Source of the DNA: Protonemura montana
Lineage: Eukaryota; Arthropoda; Insecta; Plecoptera; Nemouridae
Reading direction: 5' to 3'
NCBI GenBank assembly: GCA_947568835.1
Contig: OX387603.1
Location: 18,066,651 to 18,130,650, forward strand
DNA length: 64,000 nt
A program made the position numbers and the translations under genes. The notes under the pieces were generated by a model that did not search any database, was not told the DNA's origin, and saw nothing but the letters and a program-made list of their open reading frames with translations. Of the stretch, positions 12,985 through 23,243 are shown in pieces (position 1 is the stretch's first letter; every line of letters begins with the position of its first letter).

Positions 12985-13308
12985 AATTGAACGTCATTTC
13001 TTGGTGTATTTGAAATGGAACGAACATGTCAATGCTGTTTGCAGAAAGACCGTTTCTGGATGTTTATAATCAAGAGGATGATGCAAGTCTGTGATCTAGA
13101 GACAGCAAATATTGTATATCACTCATAAATCCACTGCAGACTGTCATACGGAGTATTGTTTTGGGGCCTATCCCAAAGTTCAAGACGCCTGTTCTCACTC
13201 CAGAAGAGAGCAATAACAAACTTGGCTCTAGCTTCTTCAAATCCTTGTAAAACAGGAATATTCTTTAAAGATTCGTGCAAACCACATTTTGTAAAATTTG
13301 AATTCTTT
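12985..13308 (+). mobile_element. LINE fragment, C-terminal end of reverse transcriptase (Jockey/CR1-like)
   Basis: The translation carries the diagnostic tail of non-LTR reverse transcriptases. HFLGVYLKWNEHVNAVCRK matches the FLG-[IV]-x-[LF]-D...W..H[IV] block. After a frame change comes CDLETANIVYHS, and then LSYGVLFWG and LFSLQKRAI, equivalent to the family's SYGIxLWGxS..VFxLQKRAIR segment. A few residues later DSCKPHFVKFE matches the SCRPLFKxL block. The copy is dead: at least one frameshift near 13065 and an in-frame TAA at about 13126 separate the pieces. No endonuclease or catalytic FADD box is present, so it is a 5'-truncated stub. It stops abruptly where the inverted-repeat element at 13309 begins. 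Clade assignment (Jockey, CR1 or Rex-like) is uncertain. Confidence 0.75.
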
Positions 13309-13576
13309 TTTATTATTATGAACACTATAACCGTCTCAAAAATGGACGCTCGAACGGGGAGATCCTTGGAGATCCGTCATTCTCATCAAATACACTAAAA
13401 TCGTCTCCAAATGTCGGTGTCCAAGTAGCTCAATGGGTTAGACCGTCAAAAACACCCGCTATAGTTGGAGATTGGGGTTCATGTCCCTTTTTGGGCATCA
13501 ATTTTTGAGACGGTTATAGAGTTCAAAATAATAAAATACCCAGCGCATTGCAAGCGTTGCAATTTAAATAAGATTT
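13309..13576 (+). mobile_element. Inverted-repeat element carrying a tRNA-like unit (copy 1)
   Basis: The element is bounded by inverted arms of about 32 bases. The left arm, at 13311-13342, ends in ACTATAACCGTCTCAAAAAT. The right arm, at about 13500-13533, is its near-perfect complement (ATTTTTGAGACGGTTATAG). Between them lies a tRNA-like unit (13417-13498). Outside the right arm, AATACCCAGCGCATTGCAAGCGTT to about 13576 is also shared with the second copy at 41663, so it belongs to the element. No protein is encoded, so it is non-autonomous. It may be a MITE that captured a tRNA-like promoter, or a tRNA SINE whose body became an inverted repeat. It directly abuts the broken LINE on its left. 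Confidence 0.65.
13417..13498 (+). other. tRNA-like sequence inside the inverted-repeat element
   Basis: The 5' end GTGTCCA can pair with TGGGCAT at the 3' end over seven positions (two G-T wobbles), as in an acceptor stem. TAGCTCAATGGGTTAGA at 13426-13442 matches a D-arm/box A. GGGGTTCATGTCCC matches a T-arm/box B with a seven-base TTCATGT loop. The D-stem is imperfect, the anticodon region is not clear and the length is 82 bases, so this is a tRNA-derived SINE head or pseudogene rather than a working tRNA. Confidence 0.5.
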
Positions 13577-16500
13577 GATCTAAAAATCTAAAATTCTTAT
13601 TCTGCCGGGTATTTTTTTTTTTTTTTTCATTGCCTCAGTGTTAGTAATCCAAAATGACCACCTTAAAAATGATAACAACACTCACAATTGTAAATAGTAA
13701 TAGTAAATAGGAATTCATTAAAAGTAGGAAAATAAATCTATCAAAGTTTGACAAGAAAAATCCTTTCATAGTGGATACTTAGTTATAAAACAAAGCGTTG
13801 AATATTTTTAGAAATAAAACCAAGGAAGTAAAGTATTTTAATATTTTTCAATAGAAAATGCTTTCTATAATGTAGAACAATTTTCATCTTATGACTGTGA
13901 AGTGTTAGTTTTTAAGAGTTAGAACCAATACTGTACCGACATATATATTTTACCGACATGTCTCATGCCATTAATGGTCAATCGTGACAACAAAGAATTA
14001 TTATTATTTAACCACATTACAAGACGGAAGCCCAATATATCAGTACATACTTGCCAAGACAAACTTCCACGTTACCTGGAGGTAATTTATGTTCATTTTA
14101 TAGCTTCATATTCGGTCACCAAACGGTGTAAAAACGATCTGTCAAAGTGTAACATCTGGTGAATCTACAAATCACAGCGAACCGTTCATAATTGTCAACT
14201 CTTTTGCTACTCGAGTGCGAGATCTATTTTACAATGTGACATTTATGACAAATGTTGTAATAAAACGCTAGCTATAAACGAGACGATGTAGGTACAGCAA
14301 GCAAAGGCCAAGGCTGAATTTCTGCTCACAACGGAGTGATAGATTTGTCGTGTTATATGGGTTCTCTCTTGAAAGCGAAGTGCATCGTAAAAGTGCAACA
14401 CTGCAACTGTCAAGGAGACGTTGTATGCATCGGTTAGTTGAAGAAATGATGCAGTATTGTATCACGGATCTTCCATTGTGTTCACTGTGGTATCGTGTCT
14501 TGAGAAAGAAAGAAAATAACAAAAACCCCTTGCAGTTCAATTGAATCGTTTTCTTATTCTTCGTCATCTACCTTGCAATAAATGCAGCATCACTGCTATA
14601 ACGAAAATCTACGAGCACACAATCCAGTTCTCTTAAAATAAAAAAAAAAAATAATAAAAAAATGCATGTCATTTGAGTGCATCGCTAGACGAAATACCTA
14701 ATCAGTTATTTTTTTAAGTATCCGTAATTTCCTGCGTCTCGTGATTTCCATATCATGACAGAATCACGCACACAACTATAATGGCTAATACAACATTGAA
14801 ATCGATCGTAGGCCGATTTCTTTCACGTTACCTTACTGACTTCACATGCATTCAAGTTCTAGCCAAAAGGCATATCGATCAGTCAGGCTAAAGGTTATAA
14901 TAACGAATGAAAACCGCATCTGAGCATTACGCAATCATCGATTTAATAACAGCAATCATCTCAATGTAGGTACCCATATCATTTATAAAAATTATACAAT
15001 AATATTATCTTCTACACACAAAATATAATCAGTTCTTCTCGGAATATCAGAACAAAAGGACATACCAAACAACCAAATCTATATATATTTTTTTTGCTTC
15101 AAATGTCAAGCGTGTCTTGCCTCGAGTGGGGCTCGCTTGTGGCTTGGAGTGTACTCCAACAGCAACACGGCTGCACCACACGCTGGTTCACCTTCGATGT
15201 CTTCAGATCCAAGATTCTGCCCAGCTGAGACGAAAACGGGGAGCTGGATCACGTACACAGTAGCCTTTCCACCGAGCTCGACTTTTTTTTTTAGGTTTTT
15301 TCCCCATCATCTCAATTTAAGAGCAAAACGACTATGAAGAAGTGGATGGAAGTAAGTAGAAGAAGAACAAGTTGGGGCGTGCTGGACTTGGAGGCAAATC
15401 ATAGCCCTCGGTCTCGCCTAGGCTACCGGGCAGATTACGCTTCGGCCAGCCAGACCTCTGCACGTGTGGCAGGGGTAACTATAACAATTGCTGGAGGCAT
15501 ATGATACAGAGAATAATATAATAGGACGCGACGCGGACGCTGAAATGATGGATGCATTGTTCGTGGCCTCGAGTCTTGGGAGAAGATGCTGGATGAACAG
15601 ACTGTTGGTCCAGAGAATTACCGATGGCAGACTAGAAATCTGCAATAGAAAGAAAATTAAAATGTTAACTTTTTTGTAATTCGATCGTTGGAACTAGATC
15701 AATCAAACAAATGAGCTTTTGAAATAATACCGGGGAAATTAGTGATGTAGAGATAAATTTACTTTAGAGTTTAGAGTCAACAATTAAAAGTCCAAAACAA
15801 AGTCTGATTTATCGTTACCTAAGCTTGAGTAGCGACTTGACCACATTTATAACACTTGAAAGAAAACCGTGTAACAACTAGTCCTGTTTATCTTCAAGGA
15901 TCGACATTGCCGATACCGATCAGGTAATATGTTCAAATAGGTTTCGGTCGTTTTTTTCTCGGTACCGGTGCACCAATCGACGCCGAGCGACGCTCGAACT
16001 TGTTCAAAAGCAGACGTCGCTTTCTGTAGCGAGCCGTGGCGTCGATGATAAAATCATTTAATTAGTAGAACAAATTTGAATGTGAACGCCAGACGAGCAT
16101 GTCGACGAGTTTAGATACTCGTGGTCGGTCGTCATCGAGTTATCTTAATTCTAATTAATTTCATTTTCATCATTCAAGATTGAAGCGTGTCTTTGCGTGC
16201 ACTGCAATTTAAGTCGAGTTACATAATGGTGCTTTTAATTGATGTGATGCACATCAGAAAATAAAAATGCATGTAATAAAAAAACGATTTAGCAGACATT
16301 GTCCTTACAAACTTATACCCGTATAACCCTTTCAAAATATTTTTTTTTCGAATTTCATTTTAACAAATGCCAGATTATGCAAAGTCACCGGTGGACCACG
16401 TCAGTAACTAGAATTGATATATCTACAAAATTGTTATTAAATAAATAATGTTCGACAAAAAGTCAAAACTGTCGTGCGTGACTGGCGAGTGTCACGCGTG

Positions 16501-19500
16501 ACTTGAGCCTAATTGACAAAAACTTCACTAATTACTCGAGTCGTGAACGAAAACCGCACACAAAACAACGAGAGCTCTGATCAATTAAAATATAGTGATT
16601 AAAGCGTCTGTTCAGGGATGCCGGAGGTGTAGCAATTTTTCCTGCAAGATTGTCATCACCAATGTCCAGTTAGTGTATACCTGCTAGACAATTGTGAAAC
16701 AATAATAATCGTCTTATGAGGAGATTATGTAATTTTTCTTTTCGGATTATTTATTTATTTGCTGAATAGTACGTGATTGGAGTTGACAAGTATTACTTCC
16801 GCGTTAATATTGTTACCAATTATGTATTTAAAACTAGGTATGACGGTGGCAACCTTGAATTGAATACAATAAGAAAGGATCTTATAATGATAAGCAAATT
16901 GACAAGACTGCAGAGTGCGAGTCCATCCATCTGGTACTAATCTCAGATGCTTTATCTGTTTACCATCTACTAGTCCACACATATTATCTTGTAAAAGAAC
17001 TTAAAAGAAAAAAGAAAAATATTTCTAAATTTTCCCCGCGTTTGCGAATTTCTACCATTTAAACAACTGCACTCTTCCTATAAGGCTGATAAACGGTGAT
17101 AATTTACACAAAATCCTCTCCAATTTAAGGTTTTAAGCTAATAATAGTGAGCAGGGGTCCCCCCTATGGTCTGCTTTCATAACCATCGGTATTGACAAGC
17201 TCTCAGCCTCTCTTCAGACAGGTTGTGCAGATTCAAACAACCAGATTATTATGCGCCCACTGGTTTCACATAGCCACAGGTGGCACTTCTTCTGAGATGT
17301 CTACAAATCTCGCCCTAAGGGGAGCCTGCACTCCCCAACCCATGTCCATGATGGCCCAGCGCCCATTCGAACTAACAGGTGTCTACACGTCATGATCCTT
17401 ACTGCAGGATGGCTGGTCGAACTCTTCACGGTTGCCGTGGTGCCACGTTTGATCAATTATTATCGTTATCGTCATTACAACCTCAAAATGTGACGCGTGA
17501 CCGAGAGATCACCAAAGTACAAGAAACGAAGAAGGGCTTCTTCATATTTTCGATGTGGTGTGGAAGGATTCGATCTCTAAAACTCCTTCTACCGGTATGA
17601 AATGGGTAATTTAATTAAATTGAGATTGAATCGGCAGCAACTTGTTATTATTGTTTTATTACTGCCTGTGCCTGTAATAACACAGCTCGTCGACTAATTT
17701 TGAAAATAATTTGACGCTGAACATCTAAGCAAGTAAATTAAAATGTTAATGTATGGCAAGAAAAACTTTGGATATGTGCTCTTTCTTAACTGCTTTTTGG
17801 AGTTTTACTCTGGCTTTTTTAGATGCACGTGCATTTTATAGCGTCAACCCTACCGAATGATTTACACCCACGCAAAAGTGTGTGACATTTGAAAACCATT
17901 TCTTCTTTTCTTTTTACTAACACTCTTTCTCGTGCCCCCTGGAGTAATTTTCCTTTTTTGTTTGTTTCGCCTTTGCTACCTCAACTCTTCTGTGATTCGG
18001 TCCTGTTCGCTTACCCACCCTCGTGACACGTGATATATTTCATTTTGTTTCTGTCAAAACTTGGGGCTTGATTAACGAGCGCTCGTGATGAACTAAAGAG
18101 CGACATCTATGTGTGAAAGATTGTTAGCAGATCGCAGATCTCACTCAAGAAGATCATTCCAAAGCATTTATGTGCCAAACACGAACAAAAAAATATAATC
18201 ACTGCAATTTAGCTGGAAGAATTATTTTTGTTTTCCTGCATGTGCAACCATTTTGTTCGCAGCCAACGGTTTGATTTAATATTGAGTTTAAGTTATTGAC
18301 GAATGAGAATGTCAAAATGTCAAGCACAACAAACCGACCAATAGCAAAGACAATTTAAACGTTGGTCTGCCCTTTTCTTCAAGAGTAAGAAACCACTGAC
18401 ATTGATCTATGTTAGTGGTAAGAAAAAAATGTCTGTTTATTTTTGACGCCGTTTTTACAAATTTGCTTTACATAAATTGCGCAAACCTCAATGAGCAAGC
18501 CGATCTTTCACTACTCATCACTCATCTATTACTTATTTATTTTCTATTTTAACTCATTTGCCTCGACTCTTCATTCTGCCACAACGTTTCGCTACACACC
18601 ACAGTTTGAAGCCCAGCTGCAAAAAGAAAGCATGCGTCTCGTTTCGAGCAGCTCTTATGGCCTTAAGAAGTGTAAAGGGTGTACCCAGCAACGCCTAAGC
18701 AATTTTGGCTGAAATTTTCCTCGAGTATCGAAACCTAGTCTCATGCCTTGCGTGCAGTCTCCATTTTCGAAGCGTGTTCCATTATTTCTGTCGCAGATCG
18801 ACGTCATGCCACCCTCGGAAAAACAACAGGTTTTTAACTTATTCGAGAAAAATTGTCGAAAGAGAAAAATAAAGTTGAGCAAAATCCAAGAAACGGTCAA
18901 AAAATAACGGACGGTAACAGGAAGCTGGTTGCCGTATCCATTGTGTAGCGATTAAAAGAAGAAAAACTCTGAATACGAAATAACGTGTTTATTTTCTGTT
19001 TTCATGAATAATTTCTTAACAAAATCGAACCGAATCCGCGCTGCGCAAACAAAACTCTATGACGGATATGCACACACAGAGAGGTAGTAAACCTTGGTGC
19101 ACCAGCACGTGACATCTGAAAAGGTCGAACAGCTTTTCGAGACCCTGATCTTGCTCTTGTTTAGGTCATGCGAGGTTGAAGGAAGATGCTGCCTGAGGAG
19201 CAGGCCAAAGACGCTGTCTTCGGTGTGTTGAGGAGAGGCGGTGGGGGCGGGGGGCTAGGGGAACATGCACGCGACCATCACGGCTCGTACGCAGACGAGG
19301 AAAACCAAAAAGAGAAGGAGAGAAGAAAAAAGTGTGACACTTGACGTGCTGCATTGGGTTAGAGAGGCTGAACCTAGCCGAAGAGGAACCAGCATCTGTA
19401 TTCTGGACCATGTGCTCGCCAAGATGAGGGCAGGGGTCCACCATGGTTGAATCTAAATGACTCGTGGGTTGGGTATAACATGATGCTGTCAATTTTCTTT

Positions 19501-22363
19501 GAGGGTTCCGATACCGTGTATTGCTCAACACAGATGTTGTTTTCTAAATATTTTCAATTGATATAGAGAATAACACATTTTCGGTTAATTCGTATCTATA
19601 ACTCTGAAGAAAATCTACTCATATTCGCAAGATAATATTTCTTCGACCACGAGCCGCATTTTCGCAAAATATCAACAGTGAATTCAGTTTCAGTTTTGAG
19701 GTACCTTTTTAGTACACGTTTGTATTGAAAAGTGTGCATATTGCTCACATCGAATTGCCTAAAGACCGGCACCTCCACCGCCCTTGAACGTAACGTAAAC
19801 GTAAAGATAAAATCATTAGCAATGTTTCACTGTCTCTGCCAGCCTCGATTTTATAACAAGAACGCCATTACAAAGGTTCACGATTAAGATTTGCATAATC
19901 TCAAAGATTATGTAATTGACAACAAAGCATCGATTCATTTGGCACACATAACTGCATTGTGCAAAACCTCATGGGTAAACGAATGCATGGAAATTGCAAG
20001 GCACATTGTACTTCATGGTGGCACCTTAAAAAATTGAAGCGTCCACTGATTTTCAAGGCATGTAACAAGTGTAGATCGACGCAGGTCTAGCAGGGGGAGA
20101 GAAGTTCAGGGGATCTGTGGAGATGTTAGAGTGTGGACGGGGGAGGGGGAGAGCGAAAGAGAGTAAGGAACCTGGTCAACCACCTCTCTATGCCACATCT
20201 GGCCACCACTGTTGCCTTCTCGAAAACCACAACAAGCGTCTCCCCAGAAAACACCCCGAAAAAAAACCCTATAATCTTGTCCACTCATGCCTGGCGGCTG
20301 TTTAAATTAAAATAATCTACGAGACGAGATTACATTCGGTCGGGAAAATACTTTTTCTATGTTTTTCCGAATGTAAACAAAACTGAATGTGGCATCAATG
20401 CAGAGATCAGCTGGCTCGGCGCTGACACCTGCAGAGGTTAGGAAACCCAGCGCATACAATCGAAGCAAAGCCTGTTCACCAGTGAAAAAAGCATGCAGTC
20501 TATCCATTGTTGCCATGCACACGTACGATTCAATAATAATGATAGCCTTGCAGTCCAAGAGAGCAAGATGCAGCGCGTTGTTTACGTTGTCTTGGGCAAT
20601 TATCTTGCTCTTATATGATATTATGCACCTGGAGCCACGTGGCAAGTGCACACCACACTACACGGTGCAACAATGTCATAAAATGCCATTGCAGTATGGT
20701 GAGGTATAGTATGAAAATAATAATGCGTTATTAAGTTTTCAAGGTTGGGTTAATTTTTTTAGCCTGCGTTTTATTATAGCAATCAAGAATATTGTTGCAC
20801 AATTCGTAGATTCATGAAAAGTGCAATATAATAGAGAGGTTGGTAGTATTATTATTATGGCGATAGAATATAAGCATTACACTTCTTATATAGAGCATAT
20901 GCATATTGTGCTATGTAAGTATATTTGTCAATTTTACCATTTGGCACATTTGGCAAGCATGGGCAGGATTCTTCGATTTTTGTCTTTGAATACCGTCCGC
21001 TCCCTTTTTAGGCACTTTGAATCCGTAGGTAGGGTAGCACGACTGCTTATATGCAAAATTAGTCAATTCAGAAAACCAGAAGACGATCAGAAGAAATTGC
21101 CATTCCCAAATTTGGATCTTCTTGCAAGCTCCGGTATGAACTATGAACATGTTTAATCTTGACTCTTAGTTGCCACCCATCAATTATTTCCACCTTTTGC
21201 ATCGTAACACTAATTATTAATATTTAGTCCCGAAGATTTCGCGCCCGTACTTAAAAACGCATGTCTAATTGAACCTCTCGGTACGCTTTTTTAAAGTTCA
21301 AACAAATTAAAGTGCGAATAGGTTGTTAGGCATCAACATGACAGTAATGATTTTACTCATGAACCAGCGAAACGCGAGACTTGCCGTTTATTTAGTCTTT
21401 TAATTTTTAAACCACAAAAAAAAATACAAAATAATATTTAAAGTGCTAAGATCGAATGATGTACACCTGTGCCGTTTCTTCTTCTCCTTGTCTTATGGCA
21501 TAAAGAAAATCTCTTGACGTTTTTGAGCGAAACCTCAGAGTATGGCATAGAAATTGAAGAGCATTTATCTACGCTGTATCTAATCAGGTTTTAATTGAGT
21601 GCACCTGAGGAGAAGAGGCAGAGAATGAGATGAGGCTATCAGGCTAGATGCATGCTGCAGGAAAGATAATTGAAGTTGCAGCTTGGTGCAACAAAGACTT
21701 TATCAAGGCTATCATGATCACGCACGGCCGGTACAATAAAAAGACGAGAGATCATGGATTAAATATGGTGGCGTTTTTTTTTTTTTTGGTTTTGTTATCG
21801 CCAATGATTTCTGATAAATAAATCTTTGAGATAGTGTAGAATACTGACCAGATGTTAGGGTCAAAGATCAACCCCATGTGACGACGGAACTAATGGCGTA
21901 TTATTAGTTTGTCTTTTTTTTGTTTATATTTTGTTTATGTATATATTTTTTTTATATTTAATACTTTTTTTCCCCCTCTAAACGGTATCGCAGCTAGGTC
22001 GTTTTGGACTGTTTCCAGCTCGTAGTAAATATCGTAGTAAAAGTGCTTATCTGCCGCGCTTTTTCCACCCGTGCCTTAACTCGGGAACACGTCTCGCCTC
22101 TCGACGTGGTGTTTTAAAACAAAAAAAACGTGATATACTTTTTAAAATAATATGTGTTAGCTATCACAGACCATGTGTTAAAACATAATGAAAGCGTGGT
22201 GTGGATCTATTTAAAGGCGCACCAGTACATTTGAAACACAAATACGATGTCGGGCTTTGGGTCATGTAGCTCGAATAGAATGTTATTATTTATTTTTTAT
22301 AAAAATATTAAAAATATAAAAAAATTGTATATTGTGTGTGTCGCCCATTTAAACACTGTCTTG
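13577..22363. other. Long spacer with no recognisable gene
   Basis: About 8.8 kb of AT-rich DNA. T-runs occur at 13612-13627 and around 21780. Two GC-richer patches stand out, 17150-17400 and 19160-19450. The second carries a 121-codon open frame on the - strand (19166-19531) without family resemblance. Short frames elsewhere look like chance. I see no RNA gene or mobile element. Confidence 0.4.
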
Positions 22364-22403
22364 CCGTTGAGTGGGCAGGTTAGTTTACCTGCACACTCAA
22401 CGG
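22364..22403 (+). repeat. Short near-perfect hairpin
   Basis: A 17-base arm (CCGTTGAGTGGGCAGGT) at 22364-22380 is followed by a six-base loop, TAGTTT, and its complement at 22387-22403 with one mismatch. The stem is GC-rich within AT-rich DNA. It is short for a microRNA precursor and is not followed by a T-run. It could be a foldback relic or a structured RNA element. Confidence 0.75.
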
Positions 22404-22576
22404 TCTTACATAACCAAGAAGGTATCTGCAGTTGAAATCTCTGCTAAACAAGATATTTCAAGTAATCCACTTATACTGAACAAAGTTCAGTATTCGTTTC
22501 TTAACTTTTAAAAATAATAAATATACATATATATTAATATGTTCTTATACCAATTTCCTTGTGATTTATTGCTAGG

Positions 22577-22852
22577 ATGATTAACCATTCGCAGCTGTGG
22601 CTTACAGAAGCTGTTGAAATGGAGATTGAGATTGAAAATCATGTGCGGAGTGCAGTCTTGACCTCGTTGGGCAAGCATTGGCGACGAAAGGGAAATAAGG
22701 TTGAGATTTTTTTCACGATTTGCCGACTGCAAAATAAATCTTGCAGCGCATTTGTTGACCTAAGCGTGGTCATTAGTAATGCGCCTAAAAAAAGAAGGCG
22801 ATTTTGCAACCAGCCAGGTGTGAGAACAGAAGATCTATTGCTAGCAGTATAA
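22577..22852 (+). CDS. Small uncharacterised open frame next to a 5S SINE
   Basis: An ATG at 22577 opens 91 codons, ending about 15 bases before the 5S SINE tail. The sequence just before it (TTGCTAG) could act as a splice acceptor. The product is charged, with an acidic helix-like start (EAVEMEIEIENHV) and a basic KKRRR cluster near residue 75 that would suit a nuclear localisation signal. No domain is recognised. It could be a terminal exon, a small gene or chance. Confidence 0.13.
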   Translation: MINHSQLWLTEAVEMEIEIENHVRSAVLTSLGKHWRRKGNKVEIFFTICRLQNKSCSAFVDLSVVISNAPKKRRRFCNQPGVRTEDLLLAV

Positions 22853-22866
22853 TAGGTTGTTTTTAT

Positions 22867-23243
22867 TAATTGATTTGTGGGGTTTAACGACGCACTGTTT
22901 TGACAACAGGCACAGAGGCACTGGTTTAATGTTGTCGGTGAATGAGTGGATGACGATACATTAAACTTAGCCTATAAGGTATAAGGGGAAATCCGGTGCC
23001 GCCACGAAGCCTGTTCTGTGGAAAAACACCAATGAGACCACCGGCTTCACGTCCCTTCCGAAGGCCGGCATAACGCGAACGCGATTCCTCCACAAATCTA
23101 TGTTTTCGAGAGGTTGGTAAGCACGGCGAAGGCCTTGCATCCCTCCAACCTCAATTCCAAGCAAAACTGCCACCCATCCAATACCTGAACCAGCTCAGTG
23201 TTGCTTAACTTGGATGATCTCACGAGAGCCGGTGTATCCAACA
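22867..23243 (-). mobile_element. 5S rRNA-derived SINE (copy 1)
   Basis: Read on the - strand, the element starts near 23243 with a 5S-like head: CTCTCGTGAGATCATCCAAG, then TTAAGCAACACTGAGCTGG and ATTGGATGGGTGG. These correspond to the 3' half of metazoan 5S rRNA (GATCTC..AAGTTAAGCAACG...TTGGATGGGTGACC), including the internal Pol III promoter. A central GC-rich body follows. The 3' tail contains ACTCATTCACCGAC, TTGTCAAAACAGTGCGTCGT and TTAAACCCCACAAATCAATT. Head, body and tail recur at 50006-50373 and 55320-55714. It encodes no protein; mobilisation by a LINE sharing the tail is the expected mechanism. Diverged, hence probably old and inactive. Confidence 0.8.

Noticed and set aside
13417-13498. 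Functional tRNA gene
   Set aside because: D-stem mismatched, no clear anticodon stem, and embedded between inverted repeats; better as a tRNA-derived SINE head.
20307-20709. Opposed open frames of 114 and 106 codons
   Set aside because: Mutually antisense, no domain or splice framing, and no family resemblance; left out as unsupported.
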